From Burkholderiales bacterium (GTDB lineage Bacteria > Pseudomonadota > Gammaproteobacteria > Burkholderiales > Burkholderiaceae_C): 64,000 bases of DNA. The notes beneath the pieces were generated by a model. That model worked only from the letters and a program-made list of their open reading frames with translations. It ran no database searches and was not told where the DNA came from. Location of the stretch: NCBI GenBank assembly GCA_016191525.1, contig JACPOK010000019.1:744001-808000 (forward strand), written 5' to 3'. Below, piece by piece: positions 30,841 to 43,285 of this stretch (the first letter of the stretch is position 1; each line of letters opens with the position of its first letter). The position numbers and the translations under genes are program-made.

Positions 30841-31976
30841 GGCGCGCCCATCGGCAAGCGGATCGTGAAGACGGTCCCGTCTTTCTCGCTGGACTCAACG
30901 TCGATCGTGCCGCCGTGGCCCAGCGCCACTTCGCGCGCGATGAACAGGCCCAGACCGAGGTTGGTTGAAGGCGCCTGCGACCGGGCCGCCGACCCGGCCG
31001 ACAGCTGCACCAGCGGGTCAAAGATTACCTGGAGTGAGTCCGCCGGGATCGGCTCGCCGAGATTTTTCACCTGCAATTGCACGTCGTCGCCTTGCTCGCG
31101 CGCGGACAACGTGATCGCGGAAGCCGGGTCGCCATGCTGCACGGCGTTGTTCAGCAGGTTGGAGAGCGCCTGGCGCAGCCGCGCCCCATCGACCGTGGCC
31201 GCAAGGCTTTCCGGCACGTTGAGCAGGAATTCGCGTTGCGGGTGGCCCGAACGCACTTCCTCCAGGGCCTGCCGGCACAGGGACGAAAGGTTGCAGCTGG
31301 TGGCGTTGACCGGCAGGCCCTTGCCCATGCGGGTGCGGGTGTATTCCAGCAGGTCGCGGATCATCGCGCTCATTTCGCGGGCACTGCGCTGGATCTGGCC
31401 GGCCTGCAGGCGGGCGTCGTCGGTGGTGGCCTTTTTCTCCAGCAACAGGCCCAGCATGGAAATCGCGCTCAGCGGGCTGCGCAGGTCGTGCGCCAGGATC
31501 GCCATGAAGGTGTCGCGCGAAAGGGCCAGCTCCGCCGCGTAGCGTGCGGTCGATTCGGCCACGGCCTGGTCCACCGCCTCATTGAAGCGCGTCATGTCTT
31601 CCACCACCGCAGGGTCCAGCGGCGCGGGCATCTGGCGGGTCCACAGCCGGATCACGCTGGCGCGCAGCGCCCGGTATTCCGCGCCCAGCTGGTTCAGGTC
31701 AAAGCCGCTCAGGTGGCGCAGCGCGCCATGGGTGGCGGCAGCGGTTTCGCGCACCGAACGCGAAGGCGGCGCCAGCCCCTTGGACTTGTCGGCCTGCGCC
31801 GAGGCCGTCTGCGACGATTCCAGGTCCTTGGCGATGGCCAGCAGGATGGGCTTCGCATGGTCGCGCAGCGAAAGCGCGCTCATGGTGGAAGCCGCGGGTT
31901 CCATCGTCGTGGCAAAGGTCTGCCACTCGGTAACGATGGTTTCCATTTCCTGGATGATGAACTGTGAAAGGGTCAT
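30819..31976 (-). CDS. Orphan sensor histidine kinase with RsbR-like N-terminal domain
   Basis: The 385 residues start [20 protein letters not shown]. Residues about 1-150 resemble the helical RsbR/RsbU N-terminal sensor domain (all-helical, no membrane segment). A HisKA domain follows with H163 in [17 protein letters not shown], then a HATPase domain with the N box [15 protein letters not shown] and [18 protein letters not shown]. It is cytoplasmic. No response regulator is adjacent, so the partner is elsewhere. A GTG at 31994 with a GGAAAG upstream is an alternative start adding six residues. It diverges from acnA. Confidence 0.88.
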   Translation of the reverse strand: MTLSQFIIQEMETIVTEWQTFATTMEPAASTMSALSLRDHAKPILLAIAKDLESSQTASAQADKSKGLAPPSRSVRETAAATHGALRHLSGFDLNQLGAEYRALRASVIRLWTRQMPAPLDPAVVEDMTRFNEAVDQAVAESTARYAAELALSRDTFMAILAHDLRSPLSAISMLGLLLEKKATTDDARLQAGQIQRSAREMSAMIRDLLEYTRTRMGKGLPVNATSCNLSSLCRQALEEVRSGHPQREFLLNVPESLAATVDGARLRQALSNLLNNAVQHGDPASAITLSAREQGDDVQLQVKNLGEPIPADSLQVIFDPLVQLSAGSAARSQAPSTNLGLGLFIAREVALGHGGTIDVESSEKDGTVFTIRLPMGAPQAGAGR

Positions 31977-32069
31977 GGCTGCATTGGGCGGCACAACCGC
32001 TTTCCATGTTGTAACACAGCAATAAGAACCCCTTGCACAATGCTGGATCGATCAAGAAATGGAGCCGCG

Positions 32070-34956
<2,887 letters not shown>

Positions 34957-34976
<20 letters not shown>

Positions 34977-35895
34977 CCGGTTCCCGCGGCAGGGCCTGGC
35001 CGCTCGCCAGCGCCGCCAGCACCTTGATGGCGTATTCCGCCACCGGCGAGTGGCTGCGCCCTTCCAGCGACACGATGCCCAGATCGGAGCGGGTGGGCGG
35101 AAAGTCGCCGGGCTTGAGCGGCCGGATCTTGCCGGCGGCAAGCTCGTCGGCCACGATGTCGTCCATGCCGATCATCACCGTGTCGGTGGAGAGCGCCACG
35201 CACTTCAGCAGGTGCACGTCGTCGCACTCCACGGCGACCGGAAGCTGCGCCTCCGGCGGCAGGCCCATCAGCCGCAGCATGAAGGCGTGCACCTCGGCGG
35301 GCAGGCGGCCGGTGGCCAGGCCGTAGGGCGCGATGTCGGCCGTGAGCAGCTTCTTTCGGGCCAGCAAGGGGTGGCCGTCGCGCACGAAAAACCCCCCGCG
35401 CTGCTGGCCGATCGGCGTGATGCGGAACACGCCATCCCTGGGCACCTGGCGGGTATCGGCGACGAAGAAATCCGTTTCCTCGCGGCGCACCGGGTCCAGC
35501 AGGCTGCGCGGGTTGCCCACTTGGATGCGCACGGTCACCCCGGGGTGGCGGTTGCGCAGCTCGGTCATCAGCGACGGGATCAGCGTGGCGGCGGGAAAGG
35601 GGCCCGACCCGAAGGCGATGTCGCCGATCTCCCGGGCGCGAAACAGCCCGACCTCGCGCTCCATCCGCCGGCTCTCCTGGAGCACCCGCCGGGCCCGCTC
35701 CACCACAAAGGCGCCCCCGGGCGTGCAGGTGGCCTCGACGGTGCCGCGGTCGAACAGCTTCAGCCCCAATTCGGCTTCCGCGGCCTGGATGCTCCGGCTG
35801 AACGCCGGCTGGCTCAGGTGAACGCGTTCGGCGGCCCGGCCGAAATTGGCCTCGTCCGCCAGGGCCACGATGTGGGTGAGTTTCCTGAGTTCCAT
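34957..35895 (-). CDS. LysR-type transcriptional regulator, divergent from the PhnD-like gene
   Basis: The 312 residues start [20 protein letters not shown]. The HTH is [25 protein letters not shown], followed by a LysR effector domain (about 90-300). It is tail-to-tail with acnA and divergent from the binding-protein/BLUF-like pair at 36045, the usual geometry for a LysR regulator and its target. The effector cannot be predicted. Confidence 0.93.
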
Positions 35896-35914
35896 GAATA
35901 ACGGCCTCTGAGTG

Positions 35915-35929
35915 ATGCGTCTGGCGCAT
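35915..35929. promoter_or_regulatory. Candidate LysR site
   Basis: ATGCGTCTGGCGCAT is a dyad (ATGCG-N5-CGCAT) of LysR-box size, 20 bases upstream of the LysR start and about 115 bases before the divergent operon. Confidence 0.4.
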
Positions 35930-36044
35930 TGATTCTAGACAAACAATGCATTGGACGGAATTACTTTAGATATTAACAATCGTGGCTTCAATAGTCGAGG
36001 TCCGGCATCCGCCCGGGCCCACCCCTCCCCACAAAGGAAACCTG

Positions 36045-36863
36045 ATGAAGACACGATCGATCCTGTTCGCCTGCGCGCTCGCCGCGCTCACGCCCCTGGC
36101 CCACGCCGTGGTGTTCGCCGTGAACGAGGGAACCACCTACCGCACCTCCGAAGCCGACATACAGGCCAGGTACAAGCCCGTCGCCGACGACCTGGGCAAG
36201 CTGCTGGGACACAAGGTCACCGTGGTTTCGGTCTCCGATTACACGGCCCTGGCGGAGGGCCTGGCAGCCGGCAAGTTCGACCTGGCCTATGTGCACCCTT
36301 CCCACGTGGCCCTGAAGGGCCTTGCGGTGGACGGCTACCGGCTGGTGGCGCTGACCAAGGGCTTCACCGATTACCGCGCGCACTTCCTGGTGCGGGCCGA
36401 TTCCACGGCGCATGGCGCGGCCGACCTGAAGGGCAAGAAGCTGGGCATTCCGTCGCCCGACTCGATCACCTCGGTGCTCACCCGCACCACGATCCGCGAA
36501 TCGGCCAACGGCGCCGATGCCGTCTCTTACGTGAGCACCCGCTACCAGGACGCGATCCCCTTCATGGTCGAGCATGGCCTGGTGGACGCGGGCGTTACCG
36601 GTTCCGACAGCGTGGTGAAGGCCTGGACGGCCACCGGCGGCAAGGTGGCTTTCACCAGCAAGACCGTGCCGGTCAAGCTGATGCTGGCGTCAAGGCACGT
36701 CACGCAGGACGACCTGTCGGCCATGCAGCACTATTTCGTGGGCCTGGAGCAAAGTGAGAAGGGCCGCCGCACGCTCGAATCCATCGACAAGAAGGGCTTC
36801 GTGCCCTTCGACGGCCAGGCACTGGCGGCCGTGAATCGCTGGATCTCGGCCGGCGTCAAATGA
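36045..36863 (+). CDS. PhnD-like phosphate/phosphonate-type substrate-binding protein, orphan
   Basis: The 272 residues start with a signal peptide (MKTRSILFACALAALTPLAHA). A periplasmic type II binding fold of the PhnD/PtxB class follows: VTVVSVSDYTALAEGLAAGK, DLAYVHPSHVALKGLAVDGY, KGKKLGIPSPDSITSVLTR and VDAGVTGSDSVVKAW. No ABC permease or ATPase is adjacent, so it either shares a distant transporter or acts as a sensor component. A GGAAA ribosome site supports the ATG at 36045. Its stop overlaps the next start as ATGA, so it is coupled to the BLUF-like protein. The ligand is unknown. Confidence 0.88.
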   Translation: MKTRSILFACALAALTPLAHAVVFAVNEGTTYRTSEADIQARYKPVADDLGKLLGHKVTVVSVSDYTALAEGLAAGKFDLAYVHPSHVALKGLAVDGYRLVALTKGFTDYRAHFLVRADSTAHGAADLKGKKLGIPSPDSITSVLTRTTIRESANGADAVSYVSTRYQDAIPFMVEHGLVDAGVTGSDSVVKAWTATGGKVAFTSKTVPVKLMLASRHVTQDDLSAMQHYFVGLEQSEKGRRTLESIDKKGFVPFDGQALAAVNRWISAGVK

Positions 36864-37825
36864 GCGCCGCCGGCGAAGTGGCGAGAGTGATGCTCGTCAG
36901 TGTTTCGCGAGTACATGGCTCGGTCATGCAGCAGCTGCTGCTGGAGCGCAACATCGCCAGCCAGCGCGGCCGGGAGCCGGGCGTGCAGGCGGCCCTGCTG
37001 CACGCCAGCGGCTGGTTCGTGATGTGGCTTGAGGGGCAGGACGAGGCCGCTATCGACCGGGTGATACAGCGCTACCGCAACGACGCACGCCACGCCCACC
37101 AGCGTGAGCTGCACAGGAGCCGCGGGCCCGCCAGCCTGGTGGAGCCCCTCACCGTGGCGGCGACGCAAGGCCCGGACACGCCCGCCGATTTCGCGCGCCG
37201 CATCTATGCCATCAAGAAAGAAGACCAGCGCGCGCCGGTGCAGCCGGCGTCGATCTGGGAGCAGCTCAGCGCCCCCAGCACGCTGCCCCAGAAGGCCGGC
37301 TCACAGCCCGGCATCGCCCGCCTTATCGGGCTGGTGGCGTCGGACGATCCCGGCTCGGTGGAAATCATCCGCAAGCTGGGCGAGCGTTTCGCGCGGCCGG
37401 TGGTGTACCAGCGCTTCGCGGCCGGCGCGCGCAACAGCCCCGACGTGGGAGGCGCCTACGTGGACATCGACTCCCCGTGCGGCGCGATGCGGGTTCAGCT
37501 GCTGTCGCGCCGTGCGCTGGCGAACCTCATGGTCCAGCGTTCGCTGGCGCGGCTGCACAGCCTGGCGCTGCTGCTGGGCGCGCGGCCCCGCGCGGCGATC
37601 GAGCTGGCCGGCAGCGTGGCGGCTTTCGTGGATGCCGCAGCCATCCGGCCCGCCATCCAGCTGGTGACGCAATGCCCCGACATCGCCGGCCGGGTGGGCG
37701 CGCTGCTGTCCCAGGGCCAGCGCGCCGGCGCCAGGTGCGCCGTGGTGCAGGTGGCCGAAAGCCGCCTGGCCGAATACCTGCAGCAGGTGCTGCAGGGCAC
37801 GCAGGCCTGCCCGCAGGCCGCTTAG
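36860..37825 (+). CDS. Degenerate BLUF-domain protein coupled to the binding protein
   Basis: In the 321 residues, about 9-95 follow the BLUF layout: MLVSVSRV, ALLHASGWFVMWLEGQDEAA, then IQRYRNDARHAHQRELHRSRGPASL. In photoactive BLUF domains the first strand carries a flavin-contacting Tyr and the F-x-Q-x-LEG motif a Gln; here these positions are S14 and M55, so flavin photochemistry is unlikely. The rest (about 110-321) is not recognised. It contains a segment (IARLIGLVASDDPGSVEIIR) that looks like a nucleotide/GTPase-type or receiver-like fold, but I see no Walker motif. It is translationally coupled to the PhnD-like gene. Confidence 0.75.
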   Translation: MSAAGEVARVMLVSVSRVHGSVMQQLLLERNIASQRGREPGVQAALLHASGWFVMWLEGQDEAAIDRVIQRYRNDARHAHQRELHRSRGPASLVEPLTVAATQGPDTPADFARRIYAIKKEDQRAPVQPASIWEQLSAPSTLPQKAGSQPGIARLIGLVASDDPGSVEIIRKLGERFARPVVYQRFAAGARNSPDVGGAYVDIDSPCGAMRVQLLSRRALANLMVQRSLARLHSLALLLGARPRAAIELAGSVAAFVDAAAIRPAIQLVTQCPDIAGRVGALLSQGQRAGARCAVVQVAESRLAEYLQQVLQGTQACPQAA

Positions 37826-37839
37826 GCAAAATCGGGCGG

Positions 37840-39012
37840 ATGACAAGACAAGCGCTGATCGCCGGGGGCGGCATGGGGGGCCTGGCGGCCGCCATCGCCG
37901 CCGCGCGGGCCGGCTGGCAGCCGCGGCTGTACGAACAGGCCCAGGCGTTCACCCAGGCGGGCGCCGGCATCCAGCTGGGTCCCAACGCCACCCGCATCCT
38001 GCAGGCCTGGGAGCTGGGTCCGGCGCTGGCGCAGGTGGCGGCTTTCCCGCGCGAGCTGAACGTGCGCAGTGCCGCCGATGGCGCAGCGCTGGCTTCCATG
38101 CGGCTGGGCGATGCCTTCCTGGCGCGCTACGGCGCCCCGTACGCCACCGTGCACCGCGCCGACCTGCATGGCCTGTTGCTGCAGGGCGCAACGGCCGCGG
38201 GAACCCAGCTGCAGCTGGCGGCCCGGGTCGAAGGCGTCCGGGAAGACGGCGATGGCGTCCTGCTTCGCGCGGGCGGCAGGGAGATCGAGGGCGATGCGCT
38301 GGTCGGCGCCGATGGCTTGTGGAGTGCCGTGCGCGCGCAGGCCTGGCAGGACGCAGCGCCCCGACCCACCGGCCACCTGGCGTACCGGGCGCTGCTGAAC
38401 CAGCGCGACCTGCCCGCGGGCCTGCGCAGCGATGACGTCACCGTGTGGCTGGGGCCGCGCCTGCACGTGGTGGCCTATCCCGTGCGGCAGGGCCAGTGGC
38501 TGAATGTGGTGGCCATCGTGCAGGGCGAAGTGGCGGGCAACGCCCAGGACTGGGACCAGGCCGGCGTCAACGCCGACCTGGCGCAGGCGATGGGCGCCAC
38601 CTGCGCCAGGCTGCAGGACCTGGTGCGCGCGGTGGCGGCCTGGCGCCTGTGGGTGCTGCACGAGCGCGCGCCGCTGCGCGGCGCGCAGGGCATGGCACGC
38701 GGCCGCATCGCTCTGCTGGGCGACGCGGCGCACCCGATGAGGCCCTACCTCGCGCAAGGCGCGGGCATGGCGATCGAGGATGCGCTGGAGCTGGGCAAAT
38801 GCCTGGCACCGGCGAGTGGCCGCATCGCCGAGGTGCCGGTCGCGCTGGCCCGCTACGCGCTCAACCGCTGGGAACGCAACGCGCGCGTGCAGCGCCGCGC
38901 CGAACGCAACGGCCGCGTCTTCCATGCCACGGGGCCGGTGCGCTGGGGCCGGGACACCGTGCTGCGCCTCGCCGGCGGGCGCCTGCTGGACCTGCCCTGG
39001 CTTTATCGCTGA
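37840..39012 (+). CDS. FAD-dependent aromatic monooxygenase (salicylate hydroxylase-like)
   Basis: The 390 residues carry the group A flavoprotein monooxygenase motifs: GGGMGGLAAAIAAARAGWQP (FAD GxGxxG), GADGLWSAVR (the DG motif) and IALLGDAAHPMRPYLAQGAG (GD motif). Relatives hydroxylate salicylate, 3-hydroxybenzoate or 6-hydroxynicotinate; the substrate here is not defined. It starts at 37840, 14 bases after the BLUF-like gene, and its stop borders a dispersed repeat. It is convergent with the kyn operon; a link to tryptophan breakdown is possible but not shown. Confidence 0.88.
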   Translation: MTRQALIAGGGMGGLAAAIAAARAGWQPRLYEQAQAFTQAGAGIQLGPNATRILQAWELGPALAQVAAFPRELNVRSAADGAALASMRLGDAFLARYGAPYATVHRADLHGLLLQGATAAGTQLQLAARVEGVREDGDGVLLRAGGREIEGDALVGADGLWSAVRAQAWQDAAPRPTGHLAYRALLNQRDLPAGLRSDDVTVWLGPRLHVVAYPVRQGQWLNVVAIVQGEVAGNAQDWDQAGVNADLAQAMGATCARLQDLVRAVAAWRLWVLHERAPLRGAQGMARGRIALLGDAAHPMRPYLAQGAGMAIEDALELGKCLAPASGRIAEVPVALARYALNRWERNARVQRRAERNGRVFHATGPVRWGRDTVLRLAGGRLLDLPWLYR

Positions 39013-39071
39013 GAGGTAAAAAGGCCTGCAGAGCGCATGGAATAAGCGTAAGCAGCTATGAAAACAATAGC
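39013..39071 (+). repeat. Dispersed repeat, copy C (17-nt-core family)
   Basis: GAGGTAAAAAGGCCTGCAGA, then GCGCATGGAATAAGCG, then TAAGCAGCTAT, ending in the 17-mer GCTATGAAAACAATAGC (39055-39071). It starts directly after the monooxygenase stop and ends 8 bases before the kynA stop, so it fills the convergent gap. Confidence 0.78.
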
Positions 39072-39079
39072 GGTGGCCG

Positions 39080-39928
39080 CTACAGGTCGGTCCGCAGCTT
39101 CCAGATTTCCGGGAACAGCACCACGTCCAGCATCTTGCGCAGGTAGCTCACGCCGCCGGTGCCGCCGGTGCCGCGCTTGAAGCCGATCACGCGCTCCACG
39201 GTGGTCACGTGCCGAAAGCGCCAGAGGCGGAAAGCGTCTTCCAGGTCGGTGAGCTCCTCGCCCAGCTGATACAGGTCGAAGTACTTCTTCGGATCACGGT
39301 AGACGATCAGCCAGGCCTGCTCCACCCCGTCGCTCTCCACATAGGGCTGGGTCCAGTCGCGCTGCACATGGTCTTGCGGCACCGGCAGGCCGCGCTGGGC
39401 GAGCAGGCGCAGGGCTTCGTCATAGAGCGAAGGCGATTCATAGGCCGCCTGCACCTGCGCCAGCAGGTCGGGCCGGTGGGCATGGGGCTTGAGCATGGCC
39501 GCGTTCTTGTTGCCCAGCGCGAATTCGATGCAGCGGTACTGCGCGCTCTGGAAACCGCTGGAGTTGGCCAGGTAGGGGCGGATGGCGCTGTACTCGGGCG
39601 GCGTCATGGTGGCCAGAACGTCCCAGGCGTGGACCAGCTGTTCCATGATGCGCGACACGCGCGCCAGCATCTTGAAGGCCGTGCCCAGCTCGTCGCGGGC
39701 CACGGCCGCGATGGCGGCGCGCAGCTCGTGCAGCATCAGCTTCATCCACAGCTCGCTGGTCTGGTGCTGGATGATGAACAGCATCTCGTTGTGGTCGGGC
39801 GAGAGCGGCTTCTGCGCGCCCAGGATGGCGTCCAGCTGCAGGTAGTCGCTGTAGCTCATGGACTTGCTGAAGTCCAGCTGCGCCTTTTCATCGCCCACGA
39901 TGTCTTCGGGTTTGCGGGGCTCGCTCAT
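39080..39928 (-). CDS. kynA: Tryptophan 2,3-dioxygenase
   Basis: KynA uses haem to open the tryptophan indole ring, giving N-formylkynurenine. The 282 residues match bacterial TDO: the haem-ligand histidine region [31 protein letters not shown] and [20 protein letters not shown] near the end. It is the last gene of kynB-kynU-kynA, and the start at 39928 directly abuts the kynU stop. Confidence 0.97.
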   Translation of the reverse strand: MSEPRKPEDIVGDEKAQLDFSKSMSYSDYLQLDAILGAQKPLSPDHNEMLFIIQHQTSELWMKLMLHELRAAIAAVARDELGTAFKMLARVSRIMEQLVHAWDVLATMTPPEYSAIRPYLANSSGFQSAQYRCIEFALGNKNAAMLKPHAHRPDLLAQVQAAYESPSLYDEALRLLAQRGLPVPQDHVQRDWTQPYVESDGVEQAWLIVYRDPKKYFDLYQLGEELTDLEDAFRLWRFRHVTTVERVIGFKRGTGGTGGVSYLRKMLDVVLFPEIWKLRTDL

Positions 39929-41203
39929 CTAGGTCACCGCGTTCTTCTGGTTGAATTCGGGCCGCTGCCACTGCGCGGTTTCCAGCACCTGGCGCAGCTG
40001 CTCCACCGCGTTCCACACGTCTTCAAAACCGATGTACAGGGGCGTGAACCCGAAGCGCAGGATGTCTTCGTGCGCACCGCCATCTCCCGCGCGGAAGTCG
40101 CCGATCACGCCGCGCGCGATCAGCGCCTGCACGATGGCGTAAGCCCCTGCCTCGCGGGTGAGGCACACCTGCGAGCCGCGCAGCGCCGGCTCGCGCGGCG
40201 TGGCCAGCCCCAGGCCCTGGCCGGCGCACCGCTCTTCCACCAGCCGGATGAATAGCTCCGTGAGCGCGACCGACTTGGCGCGCAACGCCGCCATGCCGCC
40301 CAGCGGCTGCGCGGCCAGCACCGTGTCCAGCCCGCACTCCAGCGCCACCATGCCCAGAACGGGCTGGGTGCCGCACAGGTAGCGCGTGATGCCGGCGGCG
40401 GGCTGGTAATCCGGCGTGAAATCGAATGGTGCGGCGTGGCCCCACCAGCCGGACAGCGGTTGCCAGAAGCGGTCGGCGTGTTTGGGGTTGACCCAGACGA
40501 ACGCCGGCGCGCCCGGTCCGCCATTCAAATACTTGTAGCCGCAGCCGATGGCGAAGTCGGCGCCCGATGCGTTGAGGTCCACCGGCACCGCGCCGGCGCT
40601 GTGCGCCAGGTCCCACACGGTGACGATGCCGGCTTCATGCGCCGCGCGGGTCAGGCCGGCCATGTCGTGCATGGCGCCGGTGCGGTAGTTCACGTGCGTC
40701 AGCATCAGCACCGCCACATCATCGGTGAGCGCGTCGCCGATGCGGTGCGAATCCACCAGGTGCAGGGTGTAGCCTTTTTCCCTGCACAGCGATTCGGCGA
40801 TGTAGAGGTCGGTGGGAAAGTTGCTGCGCTCGCTGACCACCTTGCTGCGCCCGGGCGCATCCTGCGCGGCGATGCGCAGCGCGGCGCTGAGCACCTTGTA
40901 CAGGTTGATGGAGGTGCTGTCGGTGGCCACCACCTCGCCGGCGTTGGCCCCGACCAGCTGCGCGATCTTGTCGCCCAGGCGCCGGGGCAGCTCGAACCAG
41001 CCGGCGCTGTTCCAGGAACGGATCAGGCCCTGGCCCCACTCTTCAGTGATGGCCTGGGCGACGCGGGCCGCCGCCGTCTTCGGCAACACGCCCAGCGAAT
41101 TGCCGTCCAGGTAGATCACGCCTTCGGGCAGCACGAACTGGTCGCGCAACGGGCGCAGCGGGTCTTGCGCGTCCAGCGCGCGGCAGTCTTCCAGGGTGGT
41201 CAT
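39929..41203 (-). CDS. kynU: Kynureninase
   Basis: KynU is a PLP enzyme that cleaves kynurenine to anthranilate and alanine. The 424 residues start [20 protein letters not shown]. The PLP lysine is in [13 protein letters not shown]. The ATG at 41203 overlaps the kynB stop as ATGA, so the longer frame to 41554 is a read-through of kynB sequence in another frame. Confidence 0.96.
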   Translation of the reverse strand: MTTLEDCRALDAQDPLRPLRDQFVLPEGVIYLDGNSLGVLPKTAAARVAQAITEEWGQGLIRSWNSAGWFELPRRLGDKIAQLVGANAGEVVATDSTSINLYKVLSAALRIAAQDAPGRSKVVSERSNFPTDLYIAESLCREKGYTLHLVDSHRIGDALTDDVAVLMLTHVNYRTGAMHDMAGLTRAAHEAGIVTVWDLAHSAGAVPVDLNASGADFAIGCGYKYLNGGPGAPAFVWVNPKHADRFWQPLSGWWGHAAPFDFTPDYQPAAGITRYLCGTQPVLGMVALECGLDTVLAAQPLGGMAALRAKSVALTELFIRLVEERCAGQGLGLATPREPALRGSQVCLTREAGAYAIVQALIARGVIGDFRAGDGGAHEDILRFGFTPLYIGFEDVWNAVEQLRQVLETAQWQRPEFNQKNAVT

Positions 41204-41826
41204 AGTTCCCGCAGCACGGCGCGCACGGGCGAGGCGTCGGCTGTCATCAGTTTGAGGGGCAGGGCGATCAGTTCGTAGTCGCCCTCGGGCACGCCGTCGA
41301 GCACCAGGTTCTCCAGCACCCGCAGGCCCAGGCGGCGGATGGCCTGATGGCTGGGCAGGTCCTTGCTTTGCGCGGGGTCGATGCTGGCGCTGTCTATGCC
41401 CACCAGCTTCACGCCCAGCCAGGCCAGGCGCTCGATGGTGGCCGCGGCGAACGCGGTGAGCGCGGGATCCCACGCGTCCACCGGCGCCCGCTGGTAGGTG
41501 CGGACGAGAACTCGCGGCGGCAAGTCTTGCGCGGCATGCGCGAGATGCTCCCACTCGATCAGCGGCCCGCGCGCGACGGCATGAATCACGCGGCAGGGCC
41601 CGAGGTAGGGCGCCAGGTCCAGCGCACCCACCGCCTGGCCCTGGGGGTCATAGTGCAGCGGCGCATCGGCATGCGCGCCGACGTGCGGCGACAGCGTGAT
41701 CTCACTGACGTTCACCGGGCAGCCCGGCGCGATCTCGGCGGCCCACTTCTGGCGGTAGGGCGTATCGCCGGGAAAGACCGGTGAGCCCGGCTGCACGGGC
41801 GGTGAAATGTCCCAAAGGCGCTTCAT
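41200..41826 (-). CDS. kynB: Kynurenine formamidase
   Basis: KynB is a metal-dependent hydrolase that releases formate from N-formylkynurenine. The 208 residues start [20 protein letters not shown], with the cyclase-family metal motif [13 protein letters not shown] and the signature FPGDTPY. The ATG at 41826 is preferred to a start 24 bases upstream because it matches the family N-terminus. It is the first gene of the kyn operon. No Lrp-type KynR regulator lies beside it; the shared upstream region contains a LexA-type box nearer to the divergent gene. Confidence 0.95.
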   Translation of the reverse strand: MKRLWDISPPVQPGSPVFPGDTPYRQKWAAEIAPGCPVNVSEITLSPHVGAHADAPLHYDPQGQAVGALDLAPYLGPCRVIHAVARGPLIEWEHLAHAAQDLPPRVLVRTYQRAPVDAWDPALTAFAAATIERLAWLGVKLVGIDSASIDPAQSKDLPSHQAIRRLGLRVLENLVLDGVPEGDYELIALPLKLMTADASPVRAVLREL

Positions 41827-41972
41827 TTGCAGGAGTGTGCGCCGGGCCAAAAAACCGTGGTGTCGGTTAATTCCAACAAGGCCAAAAAATACTTGAGGCT
41901 TAAAGCATCTACCGGCGCGCTTGCGAGAAAACCCCCGTCAACCCGCGCGGAAGCTGGTGCGTTGAGGGAAAA

Positions 41973-41988
41973 CTGTATATAAATACAG
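41973..41988. promoter_or_regulatory. LexA-type SOS box CTGT-N8-ACAG
   Basis: The sequence CTGTATATAAATACAG is a perfect CTGT-N8-ACAG operator with an AT-rich centre, as in gamma/beta-proteobacterial LexA sites. It ends 24 bases before the start of the gene at 42013 and lies about 147 bases before kynB. Confidence 0.75.
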
Positions 41989-42012
41989 CTTTTCACTGAC
42001 AGGAGCGAACCG

Positions 42013-42369
42013 ATGGAATTGCAAAGCGCACGCCAGATCATCGACACCCTGGCCCAGGGCGTCCACCCCGTCACCGGCGAGGCCATGCCGCAGGACAGCC
42101 CCTACAACGCGGCGCCGGTGATACGGGCGCTGTTCGCGGTGTCGCGGGCCCTGGAGGAAGCGCCGGCCCGCAGCAGGCGCCCGGCACCGGCCAACGCGGG
42201 CAAGCCGTGGCAGCCGCAGGACGATTCGCAGCTGGTGGCCGGCTTCGACGGCGGCACCGAAGTGCCGCAGCTTGCGCTGGAACTGGCGCGCACACGCTAC
42301 GCGGTGCAGGCCCGGCTGGTGAAGCTGGGCAAGATGCCGCCGCGCGGGGACGTGCCCTTCAGGTCTTGA
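42013..42369 (+). CDS. Small protein with SANT/Myb-like C-terminal helix-turn-helix, predicted SOS-regulated
   Basis: The 118 residues have an N-terminal segment GVHPVTGEAMPQDSPYNAAP followed by VIRALFAV, which I recall from Burkholderiales hypothetical proteins. The C-terminal segment about 65-108 (KPWQPQDDSQLVAGFDGG, LARTRYAVQARLVKLGK) has the W-x4-D-x2-L...RT..A...RL..LG pattern of SANT/Myb-like modules found at the ends of some DNA helicases. A good ribosome site (AGGAG at 42001) and the LexA box upstream support expression. It overlaps the 3' end of argF by 11 bases (convergent). DNA binding is inferred; the function is unknown. Confidence 0.83.
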   Translation: MELQSARQIIDTLAQGVHPVTGEAMPQDSPYNAAPVIRALFAVSRALEEAPARSRRPAPANAGKPWQPQDDSQLVAGFDGGTEVPQLALELARTRYAVQARLVKLGKMPPRGDVPFRS

Positions 42370-43285
42370 CGCGCCCGAGCAGCAGGTACTCCATCAGTGC
42401 CTTCTGCGCGTGCATGCGGTTTTCCGCCTCGTCCCACACCACCGACTGCGGGCCGTCGATCACGTCGGCTTCCACTTCCTCGCCGCGGTGGGCGGGCAGG
42501 CAGTGCATGAAGAGGGCGTCCGGTTTCGCGGCGCGCATCATCTCGGTGTCCACGCACCAGTCGGCAAAGGCCTTCTTACGCGCCTCGTTCTCGGCTTCGT
42601 AGCCCATGCTGGTCCACACATCGGTGGTCACCAGGTCGGCGCCGCGGCAGGCTTGCATCGGGTCCTTGAAGACCTTGTAGCTTTCGCCTGAGCGGATGCC
42701 CGCGATGGCCTGGTCCACCTCGTAGCCGCTGGGCGTGCTCAGGTGCACCTTGAAGCCCAGCAGCTCCGCCGCCTGCAGCCAGGTGTTGGCCATGTTGTTG
42801 CCGTCGCCCACCCAGGCCACCGTCTTGCCCTGGATGGAGCCGCGGTGCTCGATGTAGGTGAACACGTCGGCCAGGATCTGGCAGGGGTGGAACTCGTTCG
42901 TGAGGCCGTTGATCACCGGCACGCGCGAGTGCTGTGCGAACAGCTCGATCTTGTCCTGGCCGAAGGTGCGGATCATCACCAGGTCGACCATGCGGCTGAT
43001 CACCTTGGCGCTGTCCTCGATCGGCTCGGCCCGGCCCAGCTGGCTGTCGCCCGTGGTCAGGTGCACCACGCTGCCGCCCAGCTGGTACATGCCGGCCTCG
43101 AAGCTCACGCGGGTGCGGGTGGACGCTTTCTCGAAAATCATCGCCAGCGTGCGGTCGGCCAGCGGGTGGTACTTCTCGTAGCTCTTGAACTTCTTCTTGA
43201 TGGCGGCCGCGCGCTCGAACACCCAGGCGTATTCGTCTGCGGTGAGGTCGCTGAACTGCAGGTAGTGCTTGATCGCCATGGTCAT
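42359..43285 (-). CDS. argF: Ornithine carbamoyltransferase
   Basis: ArgF makes citrulline from ornithine and carbamoyl phosphate in arginine synthesis. The 308 residues show the carbamoyl phosphate motif EKASTRTRVSFE, EFHPCQILAD and the ornithine motif FMHCLPAHRGEEV. The start MTMAIKHYLQF at 43285 overlaps the argD stop as ATGA; an internal ATG two codons later is also possible. It is cotranscribed with argD. Confidence 0.97.
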   Translation of the reverse strand: MTMAIKHYLQFSDLTADEYAWVFERAAAIKKKFKSYEKYHPLADRTLAMIFEKASTRTRVSFEAGMYQLGGSVVHLTTGDSQLGRAEPIEDSAKVISRMVDLVMIRTFGQDKIELFAQHSRVPVINGLTNEFHPCQILADVFTYIEHRGSIQGKTVAWVGDGNNMANTWLQAAELLGFKVHLSTPSGYEVDQAIAGIRSGESYKVFKDPMQACRGADLVTTDVWTSMGYEAENEARKKAFADWCVDTEMMRAAKPDALFMHCLPAHRGEEVEADVIDGPQSVVWDEAENRMHAQKALMEYLLLGRVKT

